64,000 nucleotides of DNA from CAZTCJ01 sp964612085 (GCA_964612085.1 CAZTCJ010000004.1:38306-102305), one strand, 5' to 3'; counted from the stretch's first letter, positions 1-8,828 are shown. The notes: generated by a model from the sequence alone, not told the origin. A program made the numbers and translations.

Positions 1-1
1 C

Positions 2-628
2 CAGGTCGAAGCCGAGACTGGTCAGTCCGCGAACTTTATCGTGCCCACGGGCAATCTGGGCAACGCGCTGGCGGGGCTCTGGGTCAAGGCCATGGGTTTT
101 CCCGTGGGCCGGATCCTGTTCGCCACCAACGCCAACAAGACCTTGAGCGAATACACCCTGAGCGGCAGCTATACGCCGCGGGCATCGGTCGCCACGCTCG
201 CCAGCGCCATGGATGTGGGCGCGCCCAGCAATTTCGAGCGCCTGTCGGATCTGTACGATCACAAGACCATGGTGGAACAGGGTATCGCCGCCCGTTCCGT
301 GCCGGACGAGGCGATCAGTGGACAGATCACCCGGGACTATCGGGGTCACGGCATCATCTGGTGTCCCCATACGGCAGCGGCTGCCGCCGTCTACGATGAT
401 CTCGATCCCCATCAATGGGCGCGGCCCTGGGTGGTGCTGGCCACCGCCCATGCCTCGAAGTTCCCGGAAACCGTGGAGCCGCTGATCGGCGAGGCCGTGC
501 CGCCGGTGCCCGCGCTCGCCGCACTTTTGGACCGGCCCTCCCGGTTCGAGCGCATCGACGACGATGTGGAGGCTCTGGGCCGGGCCATGCGCCAGCGCTT
601 CCGGCCGGTTCAGCGGCCCGTCAGATAG
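2..628 (+). CDS. thrC: threonine synthase, C-terminal part (5' end outside window)
   Basis: Threonine synthase makes threonine from O-phosphohomoserine with PLP in the cytoplasm. The reading frame is open from base 2 and enters from outside the window, so only about the last 208 residues are seen. The visible segment carries the family's PTGNLGN glycine-rich loop that binds the PLP phosphate, followed by the ATNAN and SMDVGAPSNFERL segments typical of the long bacterial ThrC type. The PLP lysine lies upstream and cannot be checked. The gene ends convergently with, and overlaps by 19 bases, the DUF3089 gene on the other strand. Assignment is firm; only the missing 5' end limits it. Confidence 0.95.
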   Translation, partial: QVEAETGQSANFIVPTGNLGNALAGLWVKAMGFPVGRILFATNANKTLSEYTLSGSYTPRASVATLASAMDVGAPSNFERLSDLYDHKTMVEQGIAARSVPDEAISGQITRDYRGHGIIWCPHTAAAAAVYDDLDPHQWARPWVVLATAHASKFPETVEPLIGEAVPPVPALAALLDRPSRFERIDDDVEALGRAMRQRFRPVQRPVR

Positions 629-1755
629 GTGTTGGCGCGTTCCACGGCATTAATCCGGATATTGGCGTAGACCGCATTGATCCCAAGCTGATGATGGGGC
701 CGTCCGGCATAAAGGGTCTCGTCTTCCAGCTCCGTCACGGTGCGGTCGAGCCGCAAAATGCCGCCGACGCATTGGGCGCCCGTGGCCAGCGGCGTCAGGG
801 CGGGCAGATCGGCACCCATATAGCGGCCGAGGGGCAAGGCGCCCAGATGGCGCGCCGCCAGGACCGGAATTTCATCCATGGCCCAGGACAGCGGATTGAT
901 GCACAGGATTGGCCGCTCCCCGACCGTGTTCAGACGGCCGCTTTCCCACACCAGGCTGCGCTCGGTGAGGGCGACCGCATCGGCATTCTGGGGGTAGGCG
1001 GACCATGCCACCACGCAGCCGGTCTGGCTGGCATTGCGGCACGGTTCGATCTGGTAAAGCGCGTCGGCGAACAGATCGAGCGGCACCGGATGGCCGATCA
1101 GATAGGCCGCGATCAGACGGTCCTGGACGCGGGTGCCCGCGATCTCGTCCTGCAACAGGCCGAGCGCATGGAGCGCGCCCTGGCCCTCGCCAGCCAGAAT
1201 GAACGGACGGCGTCCGGCCCGGAAGCGCAGATAGTTGCGGAAGGCCCGGCGTACGTCACGATAGGCCAATGTCCGGGCCCGGCGCGCATCGTCGCCGCGG
1301 GTACGGAAACTGTAGAGCGTGGCTTGACGGTAATGGGGCGCGAACACCCGTCCGGCGGCAGCGAAGGCGCTGGCCTGATTGGGCAGGATCACCGTTTTGA
1401 CGGTCTGCGCCGCCTCGCCATTGATGGGCGCGTTCCAGCCTTTGCTGGAGGCGAAAGTGGTGGGATGGATGAAGAAGACATCGACCTGTTCGTGCAACTC
1501 GACCGGCGCGGAGGGCGCGTTGCGCGGCGCCAGATCCGAGCCGTCCATGCGCCCGGGCAGGGCCGCCCAGGCATCGTCAGAGCCGTAATCCGGATTGGGC
1601 GGCGCGGGCACGGCGGCGAAGGGCTGGCTCGGGTCCAGGGTGAAATTCATCACCTGGTCGCGGAAGACGTAAAGCGCCACGGCGATTACAGCCAGGACGA
1701 CGCCAATGCCTGCCAGCCATCTTCCGCTTGAGCGAACCACACGCAACTCCCGCAC
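610..1755 (-). CDS. DUF3089 family protein (alpha/beta-hydrolase fold), paralogue 1
   Basis: A 381-residue protein with one N-terminal membrane anchor (about residues 13-30), then a DUF3089 domain. Seen: the FFIHPTTF strand, NAPIN, FAPHYRQATLYSF and AYRDVRRAF segments that define this family. At the nucleophile elbow, where the family normally has a GHSQG-like motif, the sequence reads GEGQG, so the expected serine is glycine. The second paralogue at 4.3-5.5 kb shows the same loss. Known: DUF3089 proteins have a hydrolase fold and no settled function. Inferred: an inner-membrane-anchored periplasmic protein that probably is not a classical serine hydrolase. It lies just upstream of, and divergent from, an ABC transporter. 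Confidence 0.85.
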   Translation of the reverse strand: MRELRVVRSSGRWLAGIGVVLAVIAVALYVFRDQVMNFTLDPSQPFAAVPAPPNPDYGSDDAWAALPGRMDGSDLAPRNAPSAPVELHEQVDVFFIHPTTFASSKGWNAPINGEAAQTVKTVILPNQASAFAAAGRVFAPHYRQATLYSFRTRGDDARRARTLAYRDVRRAFRNYLRFRAGRRPFILAGEGQGALHALGLLQDEIAGTRVQDRLIAAYLIGHPVPLDLFADALYQIEPCRNASQTGCVVAWSAYPQNADAVALTERSLVWESGRLNTVGERPILCINPLSWAMDEIPVLAARHLGALPLGRYMGADLPALTPLATGAQCVGGILRLDRTVTELEDETLYAGRPHHQLGINAVYANIRINAVERANTYLTGR

Positions 1756-1934
1756 CGGTCACGGAGCGAATCTCCGTCTTTTCAGGCAGTTTGCCATAGC
1801 TCGGCGGCAAATTGACGGCGCTATTTTTGTGCGGGCGTGGCTTATGGGCGACGGTGGGATCGCATACAGTCTGAAAAAATGATCTGACAACCATCCGCTT
1901 AGAAGGCGGAAGGTCTACGGCTTGGGGGCCTGAC

Positions 1935-2870
1935 ATGATCGAAGTCGAAAATCTGTCGTTCGAATATCCGACGACCCGCGCGCTCGACCAGGTGAACCTG
2001 TCGGTTGAAGCGGGCGCGATCGCCGCCCTTGTGGGCCCTAATGGCGCGGGCAAGACCACGCTTCTGCGGTGCCTCGCCGCCCTGGAGCGGCCTTACGAAG
2101 GCCGGGTGCGCATTGACGGGCTCGATACCCAGGATCATCCCCGCGACGTCCATGCGCGGGTCGGCTATCTGCCGGATTTCTTCGGGCTTTATGAAGACCT
2201 GACCGTGCAGCAATGCCTGTTCTTCGCCGCCCGCGCCCATGACCTGTCGTCCTCCAAGGCCAATGAGGCGGTCAAGGTGACGGCCGAACGGGTGGACCTG
2301 ACCAACCGTCTGAACAGCCGGGCGGGGGAACTGTCCCGGGGCCTGCGCCAGCGGCTCGCCATCGGTCAGGCCATCGTGCACGAACCGAAGGTGCTGATGC
2401 TCGACGAACCGGCCTCCGGTCTCGACCCCCAGGCGCGCCGCTCGCTCTCGACCCTGCTTCTGGACCTGCAGACGCTCGGCATCACCCAGATCGTCTCGTC
2501 CCACATCCTGGCGGAGCTGGAGGACTATTCCAGCCACATGATCATCATGGAACAGGGCCGCATCATCAGCTCCCGCAAGGTCACCGATGCGGACGGCGCG
2601 CGTCTTGTCATCAAGATCGAACTGGCCCAGCCCGATTCCCGCCTGGCAGATTTCCTCGGCACCCAGCCGGGCGTCACCGTGGGTCAGGCCGATGACCGGA
2701 TCGCCGTGGTCTCGCTCGAGGGCGGGGCGGAGGCCCGGGCCGGTCTCCTGAAAGCGCTCGTTGAGAACGGCTTTTCCGTCAGTGGCGTGACGGAGCAGCG
2801 CCAGCGCCTGGAGGACGCTTATTTCGAGGACATAAGGTCGGCTCAAACGGGGGGAGGGGATCAGAAATGA
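1935..2870 (+). CDS. ABC transporter ATP-binding protein
   Basis: A 311-residue cytoplasmic ATPase subunit of an ABC-2-like exporter. Walker A GPNGAGKTT is near residues 34-42, the signature motif is the variant LSRGLRQR near 133, and Walker B with D-loop reads LMLDEPASGLDP near 153-165; a switch histidine follows in SSHIL. About 80 residues after the ATPase core form an extension of the type seen in CcmA/NatA-like subunits. The stop codon overlaps the start of the following membrane gene (ATGA), so the two are translationally coupled and very probably form one transporter. Substrate is unknown. DUF3089 genes flank the pair on both sides. Confidence 0.93.
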   Translation: MIEVENLSFEYPTTRALDQVNLSVEAGAIAALVGPNGAGKTTLLRCLAALERPYEGRVRIDGLDTQDHPRDVHARVGYLPDFFGLYEDLTVQQCLFFAARAHDLSSSKANEAVKVTAERVDLTNRLNSRAGELSRGLRQRLAIGQAIVHEPKVLMLDEPASGLDPQARRSLSTLLLDLQTLGITQIVSSHILAELEDYSSHMIIMEQGRIISSRKVTDADGARLVIKIELAQPDSRLADFLGTQPGVTVGQADDRIAVVSLEGGAEARAGLLKALVENGFSVSGVTEQRQRLEDAYFEDIRSAQTGGGDQK

Positions 2871-4300
2871 ACCCGGAATTTCAGCGCAATCTCTGGCTCA
2901 ATTTCTCCACCGGCCGCCTGATCATGATGCCCGCGATCCTGGGCGCGATCTTTTTTGCCGTGTCCCTGGTGCCGGAGGATTTCGAGGACATGTCGCTCCG
3001 CGCCACGGCGGAGTTTCTGTTCGTCCTGATCGTGATCTTCTGGGGTACGCGGCTGGCCGCGCGCGCCGTTGTCGGCGAGATCCGCGACCGCACCTGGGAC
3101 GGCCAGCGCATGTCGGCGATCGCGCCCTGGAGCATGGTCTGGGGCAAGCTTCTGGGCAGCACCATCTATGTCTGGTATGGCGGCGCGATCTGCCTGGCAC
3201 TGATCGTCTTTACCCATCTGCCCGATCTGGGCCGGGCGCTGTACGACATCGCCTTCTGGCTGTCCATCGGCATCTTCTCCCACGCCATCGCCATGCTGAC
3301 GAGCCTGCTGGCCGTGCGCCGGGACTCCAAGCATATGCGGCTTGAGGTCTTCGCCTATCAGTTCGCGGGCCTTGTCGGGGCCTGGTTCGCGGCCTCGCTG
3401 TGGCCCAGCCGGGTCTGGCAGGATTTCGGGCTGGAAGGCGCGATCCCCGACATCCAGTGGTTCGGCATCGGGCTGGAAGCCGATTTGTTCTTCCTGCTGT
3501 CGATCGCCGCCTTCGTGATCTGGGGCATCATCGGCAACCACCGGCTCATGCGCCAGGAACTGCAGTTCCAGAATTCACCTTTGGTGTGGATCGCGTTCCT
3601 TGTCTTCATGATGGCCTATGTGGCGGGGCTGGCGGACAACTTCCAACTGGAGGCCGATCTGACCTTCCAGACCCGGCTCTATCTGGCGGGCGCCATGGCC
3701 TCCCTGCTCACCTATGCGATGATCTTTCTCGACACGAAGGATCCCGTCCTGCTGCGCTGGATCGGCGGCCGCTTTGTTTCCGGCTCGGTCTTCGCCGCCA
3801 TAGGCCGGCTGCCGAGCTGGTTCTGGTCTCTGGGCGCGGCGGGCGTCATGGCCGTTCTGCTGGTCCTGTTCGGCGACACCATTCCGATCCCCGACGGCGA
3901 TCTCGATTTCGATGTGCAAGAGGAACAGGAGCTGGGCTGGCTGGTGGATCTGATGGCCGCGATCCGGCAAGACGGGTTCTTCGCACCGGCGGCCCTGGTG
4001 GTGGCGGCCTTCTTCTTCATCGTGCGGGATGTGGGCATTTTCCTGTTCTTCAATGCGGGGCGGCGGCTGTCGCGGCGCGGCGATTTCGCCGCGCTGGTGG
4101 TGATCTTCGTGCTTTATGTCATCCTGCCGTCGATCGTCACCGGCATGGGCTGGTCTCAGGCCATCGGCTGGTTCGGTCCGTTCCCGGCCGATCCCCAATG
4201 GATGGCCGTGGTGCCACCTCTGGTGGAAGCCGTCTTCGTGCTGACCTTCGCCTTCATCCGGATCGCCCGGGTGCGCCGGACCGTGCCTGCGCCCGCTTAA
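2867..4300 (+). CDS. ABC transporter membrane subunit (ABC-2-like)
   Basis: A 477-residue polytopic protein with roughly ten or more hydrophobic segments and no enzyme motif. Its ATG overlaps the stop of the ATPase gene by four bases, which strongly suggests it is the permease partner. A moderately acidic loop (about residues 340-360, DGDLDFDVQEEQELG) separates two membrane blocks. It ends four bases inside the convergent second DUF3089 gene. The family is recognised mainly from context and hydropathy, not from a signature sequence. Function, export of an unknown compound or membrane biogenesis, is inference. Confidence 0.75.
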   Translation: MNPEFQRNLWLNFSTGRLIMMPAILGAIFFAVSLVPEDFEDMSLRATAEFLFVLIVIFWGTRLAARAVVGEIRDRTWDGQRMSAIAPWSMVWGKLLGSTIYVWYGGAICLALIVFTHLPDLGRALYDIAFWLSIGIFSHAIAMLTSLLAVRRDSKHMRLEVFAYQFAGLVGAWFAASLWPSRVWQDFGLEGAIPDIQWFGIGLEADLFFLLSIAAFVIWGIIGNHRLMRQELQFQNSPLVWIAFLVFMMAYVAGLADNFQLEADLTFQTRLYLAGAMASLLTYAMIFLDTKDPVLLRWIGGRFVSGSVFAAIGRLPSWFWSLGAAGVMAVLLVLFGDTIPIPDGDLDFDVQEEQELGWLVDLMAAIRQDGFFAPAALVVAAFFFIVRDVGIFLFFNAGRRLSRRGDFAALVVIFVLYVILPSIVTGMGWSQAIGWFGPFPADPQWMAVVPPLVEAVFVLTFAFIRIARVRRTVPAPA

Positions 4301-5472
4301 CGCCGGAACGCTTCGACCCGCTCAAGGGCATTCCGGCGGATCGAGACATAGAACAGATTGTAATCCGCACGGTGATAATCGCCCGGTGCGATCAGGGCCT
4401 TGTCGAAGCCCTTGACGGCGGGCTGGGCGATCCGGAGCGCGCCGCCGGGATCGCAGACCGCGCCGGTGATGCCCGACTGGGTGGCGGGGAGCGGCGCGAG
4501 CCCGTCGGTGAACGGCACCGCCCCAGGGTTCTGGGAGGGCGTGGCGGGCGTGCCGTCGTCGAACCAGTTCAGAGGATTGACGCAGATCCGCGCCCGGTTG
4601 GCATTGGCCTTGTAGACGCCGTCGGGATAGCGCAGGGACTGGGTGGCGTAAGGATCTTCCGGTGCGCTCTCGAGCAGGGTCGTCCAGCTCACCACGCACG
4701 CGGTTTCCTCCGGTCCGGCGCACACGCTCAAGCGCGGCAGCACGTCCTCAAGATAATCCGCCGTGATACCGAGGCCCGGCAGATAGGCCGCCACGAGCTG
4801 GGTCTCATAGCGGCTGCCCATGACATAATCCTCAAGCAGGCGCAGGGCATGGCGCGAGCCCTGGCCGTGGCCCGCGACGATCAGCGGACGATCGCCGTGC
4901 CAGCGGCGCAGGAAATGCTCGAAGGCCCGCGCCACGTCCCGATAGGCCAGATCGATGGCCTTGCGGCTGTCCTCGCCGCCTTCCGACAGGGTGGCGAAAA
5001 AGGTGGCCTGCCGGTAGCGCGGCGCGAAGATCCGGCAGCACAGTTGAAAGACGCTCGCCTGATGCTTGATGCTGCCTTCCTCCGCCCGCGGCGCCGCCAG
5101 CGGATCGTCGATGGCCGCGTTCCAGGCGCCGCTGGCCAGGAAGGTGGTGGAATGCACGAAGAAGACATCGGCCGGACGGGTCGAGGGGATCGGGGCGGCC
5201 AGATCCTCCGGCGTCATATCCGCGAAATCGTCGGAAAAGGGCAGGGCGGCCCAGCTTTCCAGATCCGCATAGTCGGGTTCCGGCGGCTGCGGCACCGTCT
5301 CGAACGGCGTGTCAGGATTGATCGCGCTCAGGAACATCTTCTTGCCGAAGGCGCCCGAGAGCACGATCCCGGCCATGAACAGCAGCATCAAGGTGGCCAG
5401 CGCATAGACCACCCGGCGCGCAGCGGGATTGGTCTTCAGACCTGGCGAAGAGGGTGTGGTCCCGGTCGGCAT
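4297..5472 (-). CDS. DUF3089 family protein (alpha/beta-hydrolase fold), paralogue 2
   Basis: A 391-residue protein with an N-terminal membrane anchor (about residues 20-42) and a DUF3089 domain: FFVHSTTF, NAAIDDPLA, FAPRYRQATFF and AYRDVARAFEHFL align with paralogue 1. The nucleophile elbow reads AGHGQGS, again with glycine where a serine nucleophile would stand; I checked this codon as GGC. It is convergent with the ABC membrane gene (4-base overlap). Having two copies bracketing one exporter suggests a shared envelope function, but that is inference. It could alternatively be a structural or binding member of the fold. Confidence 0.85.
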   Translation of the reverse strand: MPTGTTPSSPGLKTNPAARRVVYALATLMLLFMAGIVLSGAFGKKMFLSAINPDTPFETVPQPPEPDYADLESWAALPFSDDFADMTPEDLAAPIPSTRPADVFFVHSTTFLASGAWNAAIDDPLAAPRAEEGSIKHQASVFQLCCRIFAPRYRQATFFATLSEGGEDSRKAIDLAYRDVARAFEHFLRRWHGDRPLIVAGHGQGSRHALRLLEDYVMGSRYETQLVAAYLPGLGITADYLEDVLPRLSVCAGPEETACVVSWTTLLESAPEDPYATQSLRYPDGVYKANANRARICVNPLNWFDDGTPATPSQNPGAVPFTDGLAPLPATQSGITGAVCDPGGALRIAQPAVKGFDKALIAPGDYHRADYNLFYVSIRRNALERVEAFRR

Positions 5473-5480
5473 GGGCGTTA

Positions 5481-5879
5481 CTATCCTTGTGAGTCGGGAT
5501 CCCGGCCAAGAGCGCTGAGCGCATCCCGGTATCCGGAATAGCGCGGCTGGTCGATCGCCACCTTGTCCAAGGTGGTCTCGCGCAGATGCTCCTTCAGGGC
5601 CGGCGCATCGAGTGTTATCGTGCCGGTGCGGATCGCCCGCGCCAATGCGGCATTGAGATCCTCCAGGGAACCGTCGCGCCCCAGAAGGGCTTTGAGCCGG
5701 TCGTGTTCCCGGGCGCGGGCGGACGGGCCCAACGCCAGATCCCGTTCCACGATGGCGAGCGCGTTCATGGCGACGCGGGCATGAAAGCCCGTGTGTCCGT
5801 CAAGGGAAGGCGCGATGCGGGTTTCCAGGAACTCGCGCACCGCCAGAACCAGTTCCGCCGTATCCGGAGAATTCTGCAT
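5481..5879 (-). CDS. DUF6285 family protein
   Basis: A small protein of about 132 residues, mostly helical and acidic, with the ELVLAVREFLE start and FHARVAMNALAIVERDLALG core of DUF6285. Genes of this family are usually found directly downstream of an ACAD10-like phosphotransferase, often with an acyl-CoA dehydrogenase, as here with the phosphotransferase. I chose the ATG at 5879 over an upstream GTG that overlaps the phosphotransferase stop, because a GGAGG ribosome site stands about eight bases before this ATG. Function is unknown; a role as partner of the kinase-like protein is inferred from gene order. Confidence 0.8.
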   Translation of the reverse strand: MQNSPDTAELVLAVREFLETRIAPSLDGHTGFHARVAMNALAIVERDLALGPSARAREHDRLKALLGRDGSLEDLNAALARAIRTGTITLDAPALKEHLRETTLDKVAIDQPRYSGYRDALSALGRDPDSQG

Positions 5880-5896
5880 GGTCCGCGCCTCCGTCC

Positions 5897-6913
5897 TCAC
5901 CCGATGACCAGCATGTTGACAAGGTCAATTTCCGTCTCCGACGAGCGCCGCCCGATGGTGGCGCGCTCCACCGTCCGGTCGGCGCCGGACCGGAAGGTCT
6001 CGGCCATGATCATGCACATGATGCCCCATTTGAGCGTGCCGAAGACCTCCCAGAAGCGCACCCGCTGCCGGTCCACCGAACCGCCGCCCGCCTCTTCATA
6101 GCCTGTGAAAAGCTCTTCATACGGTCCAAAGCCGCCGACCGGATTGTGGGAAACGCCGAAGCGCCAGGAATTGACGCAGATCCAGCCCAGATCCTCCATG
6201 GGATCGCCCAGATGGGTCAGTTCCCAATCGAGCACGGCGCGCACGCCGTCCGGCCCGATCATCAGATTGCCGTTGCGGAAGTCGCCATGGACCAGGCGCG
6301 GCGCGGCATCGTCCGGGAGCCGCTCTTCAAGCCAGCGGAAGGCGTATTCGAACACAGGGCGCGGATCGGTGAAGCCGTCATAGATCTCGCGGTAACGCGA
6401 CCACTGCAAACGGGCGCCCTGGGTGTCCAAAGGCGGCAGATGGTCCAAAGGCACGGCGTGGAGGCGGGCGAGGATTGCGCCGCACTGGCGCGCCAGTTTC
6501 GGGCGGGCGGCCTCGTAGGCCGGATCGCGCAGGATCTTGCGGGCGATGGTCTCGCCGTCGATCCGGGTCATGACATAAGCCTCGCCGATGTCGTCTTCCG
6601 GCACCATGACGTAAGGCACCTGGGGCACAGGCACGCCCGCCTTGGCGCATGCCCGGATGACGGCGGCTTCAGTGGCGAGGGCAACGCCGGTGCCCATCTT
6701 CACGCCCGCGATGCCGCCCGGCACCCGGCGCAGGATCAAAGGCACGGGCGCGCCGGCGTCCATGAGGGCATCGAACGCCCAGGTCTCCTGGCTCGCGCCG
6801 CCGGACAGGCGCTTCAGACCGGCGATGCCGCACGCGCCGGAGACGATCCGGGCTGCTGCCGCGTCCAGGGCGCGCTCAAGCCGGGTCTTCTCTGTTTGAG
6901 GATCTGTGAACAT
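5897..6913 (-). CDS. phosphotransferase family protein (APH/ACAD10-like)
   Basis: A 338-residue cytoplasmic kinase-fold protein. Seen: LRRVPGG lysine-lobe region, the catalytic loop LVHGDFRNGNLM and the metal-binding AVLDWELTHLGDP, both intact. This matches the aminoglycoside phosphotransferase-like clan, and specifically the group found with acyl-CoA dehydrogenases and DUF6285 (ACAD10-like), thought to phosphorylate hydroxyacyl-CoA-type substrates rather than drugs. It is followed by the DUF6285 gene in the same direction. No dehydrogenase is in the neighbourhood, so the substrate cannot be inferred further. Confidence 0.9.
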   Translation of the reverse strand: MFTDPQTEKTRLERALDAAAARIVSGACGIAGLKRLSGGASQETWAFDALMDAGAPVPLILRRVPGGIAGVKMGTGVALATEAAVIRACAKAGVPVPQVPYVMVPEDDIGEAYVMTRIDGETIARKILRDPAYEAARPKLARQCGAILARLHAVPLDHLPPLDTQGARLQWSRYREIYDGFTDPRPVFEYAFRWLEERLPDDAAPRLVHGDFRNGNLMIGPDGVRAVLDWELTHLGDPMEDLGWICVNSWRFGVSHNPVGGFGPYEELFTGYEEAGGGSVDRQRVRFWEVFGTLKWGIMCMIMAETFRSGADRTVERATIGRRSSETEIDLVNMLVIG

Positions 6914-6995
6914 GGCCTCGTTTCAGCCGCTGAGCGTTCATTATCTTGCCATCCCGTAACCGGAGGCTTGCCGTGAGACTGGCGGAGAGTCACGC

Positions 6996-7018
6996 TTGAC
7001 TTAAGTAGAGTGTGTCAA
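6996..7018. promoter_or_regulatory. inverted repeat in divergent promoter region
   Basis: TTGAC, 13 bases, GTCAA form a perfect short inverted repeat midway between the divergent phosphotransferase and DUF502 genes. TTGACT could also serve as a -35 element for the rightward gene. A regulator site is possible but not demonstrated. Confidence 0.25.
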
Positions 7019-7079
7019 CCGGCTCTGAAGTCTCATCAAGCATAGTGGTGAGAGCGAAAATGTCATCCATTGGAAGGCC

Positions 7080-7829
7080 ATGACCAAACAACCGTCACCG
7101 CAGCTTCCGCAGTTCGACGACCAGCCAGCGCCGCCGCGCAGGCGCGTGTTCGACATCAAGACCTATTTCGTCACCGGGCTTCTGGTGGCGGGGCCGATCT
7201 TTTTGACCATTTATCTGACCTACACCTTCGTGACCTTCGTGGACCGGCTGGTGGCGGGTCTGGTGCCGGATCAGTACAGCCCGGAATCCTATCTGCCGTT
7301 CACCGTGCCGGGGCTGGGCCTTGTGGCCGTCGTCATCTTTCTCGTGCTCTTGGGCGCGCTCACCGCCAATGTGGCGGGACGCTGGCTGATCCGGGTGGGC
7401 GAACAGGCGGTCGCGCGGGTGCCGGTGATCCGCAATCTCTACAATGCCTTCAAGCAGATCTTCGAGACCGTCATTGTCCAGAACACGGAGTCCTTCAAAC
7501 ATGTGGCGCTGATCGAATATCCGCGCAAAGGGCTTTGGGTCATCGCGTTTGTGGCGGGCAACACCAAGGGCGAGGTCCGCCATCGTCAGGGGCAGGATCT
7601 CTTGACCCTGTTCGTGCCGACGACGCCCAACCCCACATCGGGGTTCATGCTGTTCGCGCCGCGCGAAGAGGTCACCATTCTCGACATGACGGTGGAAGAG
7701 GGCGCCAAGCTCGTCATTTCCGGCGGTCTGGTGGTGCCGGACTATCCGTCCACCGGCAAACCGGTTACGGGACTGAACGCCGGCGAGGAGGCCGAGCAAA
7801 CGCTCGCCAGGCAGAAGAAAGCGGTGTGA
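7080..7829 (+). CDS. DUF502 family membrane protein
   Basis: A 249-residue inner-membrane protein. After a Pro-rich cytoplasmic start come two membrane segments (about residues 25-50 and 73-97), then the conserved NLYNAFKQI and VALIEYPRKGLWVIAFV segments and LFVPTTPNPTSGFML that mark DUF502. Members are common in alphaproteobacteria and plants (COV-like); their function in bacteria is unknown. GGAAGG stands just before the ATG. It is a single gene, convergent with the GFA-like gene that follows. Confidence 0.9.
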   Translation: MTKQPSPQLPQFDDQPAPPRRRVFDIKTYFVTGLLVAGPIFLTIYLTYTFVTFVDRLVAGLVPDQYSPESYLPFTVPGLGLVAVVIFLVLLGALTANVAGRWLIRVGEQAVARVPVIRNLYNAFKQIFETVIVQNTESFKHVALIEYPRKGLWVIAFVAGNTKGEVRHRQGQDLLTLFVPTTPNPTSGFMLFAPREEVTILDMTVEEGAKLVISGGLVVPDYPSTGKPVTGLNAGEEAEQTLARQKKAV

Positions 7830-7860
7830 CCGGCACGGGTGCGGTCCTGCCAGACTATCC

Positions 7861-8169
7861 TCACGGTTCACTGCTGGGGCGGGAGATATCGACGCAAACG
7901 GTTTGCCCGTCCGGTTCGAAAACGACCGTCAGTGTGCCGCATAAAAGACAGTAAACGCAGGTCGCGCCGTCGATGACGTCGTAATCCCGTTCTCCCTTTT
8001 CGAATTGAAAGTCGTCTCGCGCAACGCGGACGAAATTGATGGCCTGCCGGCGGCGTTCATCCCGGCCTTCGAAATAGTGGTTTTCGACGGGTCCATTGGG
8101 CATATACGCGACCTTGAACCGAAGCGCGCCGCAGGCGCAGCCGCCGAAATACCCTGTATCCTCATTCAT
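7861..8169 (-). CDS. degenerate GFA/CENP-V-like zinc protein, copy 1
   Basis: A 102-residue protein. Seen: a start of the GFA fold, GGCACGALRFKV, with the first zinc pair CxCG, and near residue 72 a CVYCLLCGT stretch that can supply the last zinc pair. The central Cys-x-x-Cys-Arg pair of true GFA proteins is absent; the region instead reads NHYFEGRDERRRQAINF. Known GFA-fold proteins bind zinc through conserved cysteines and some act on S-hydroxymethylglutathione; this copy probably cannot do that. A related gene stands upstream on the same strand, separated by an AT-rich spacer. Function unknown. Confidence 0.65.
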   Translation of the reverse strand: MNEDTGYFGGCACGALRFKVAYMPNGPVENHYFEGRDERRRQAINFVRVARDDFQFEKGERDYDVIDGATCVYCLLCGTLTVVFEPDGQTVCVDISRPSSEP

Positions 8170-8435
8170 GAAGTGTCCCTGGTTTGCTTCTTACAGGAAC
8201 AGTGCAACTCGCATCGATTGATATTTAATTATACAAAACATCTATTTAGTGTTGTGCTGAGCCACCTCTGCCCGCATAGGACGCAACCGGTCTCTCGGTC
8301 AGGTTGCAAGCCCTTGGTGCGGGATAAATTATCGTTGATTTTGCGTCATGAGAGCTGTTGTTCCGTTCGCGCATAATACTTTAGCGCGATCCGCCCGGAC
8401 CTACGATCAAGGGTCCGTACTGTCGAATATGACTC
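8170..8435. other. AT-rich spacer between two GFA-like genes
   Basis: This spacer is clearly richer in A and T than the neighbouring genes, above all at 8215-8260. It contains a 6-base perfect inverted repeat (GCAACC at 8283-8288 with GGTTGC at 8302-8307). No credible gene is seen. It may hold the promoter of copy 1. The composition may hint at transfer together with the two GFA-like genes. Confidence 0.4.
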
Positions 8436-8828
8436 TCAAATTGGCGGCGGGATCGTAAAAACACGGTCCAAATGACAGTCCGTACACTGTGCATCGCATT
8501 GCGCTTCCATAATGCTCTGGATCGCCTGGTGTCCGTGTTTCAGATCGAACACATTGACGCAGACGGCGACTTCCTTGTCGGCAATGGCAGCGATAAACAT
8601 TCTGCATACGACGCAATATACGTAGGTTACACCCTCTCGATATTCGTAGAGCCGCTCGCCTTTGAGGAACGTGAATTTGCTTTTCTGAAAACGAACGAGC
8701 TCGATATCCCGGTTGCTCGTGTAAGGATCGTGACAAGGGTGCCGGATGCAAAAAGCGGCGGGTTGTCCGGTGACTTCATACTCGGCCGCGCCGCATAAAC
8801 AAGCGCCCTGATAGGTTGGCGTTTCCAT
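8436..8828 (-). CDS. degenerate GFA/CENP-V-like zinc protein, copy 2
   Basis: A 130-residue relative of copy 1: both have the N-terminal CxCG (GACLCGAAEYEV), the FTFLKGER/FQFEKGER segment and a YVYCVVC / CVYCLLC stretch. Here the middle keeps two cysteines, but spaced as CIRHPC and not as the usual HCxxCR. A C-terminal extension adds CDAQCTDCH, four more possible metal ligands. It is therefore a divergent, perhaps re-engineered, zinc site and not a simple enzyme copy. Same strand as copy 1, about 270 bases upstream of it. I do not know its function. Confidence 0.6.
   Translation of the reverse strand: METPTYQGACLCGAAEYEVTGQPAAFCIRHPCHDPYTSNRDIELVRFQKSKFTFLKGERLYEYREGVTYVYCVVCRMFIAAIADKEVAVCVNVFDLKHGHQAIQSIMEAQCDAQCTDCHLDRVFTIPPPI

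Noticed and set aside
415..1731. Long open frame on the plus strand opposite the first DUF3089 gene
   Set aside because: It is the GC-rich antisense of a recognisable family; its own product resembles nothing and is Arg/Gly/Ala-rich.
3400..5541. 713-codon plus-strand frame across the ABC permease and second DUF3089 genes
   Set aside because: It overlaps two genes with clear family or membrane features in other frames and shows the usual shadow composition.
7861..8828. The two GFA-like genes as a frameshifted single gene
   Set aside because: Each has its own N-terminal CxCG and its own start; about 270 bases of non-coding DNA separate them.
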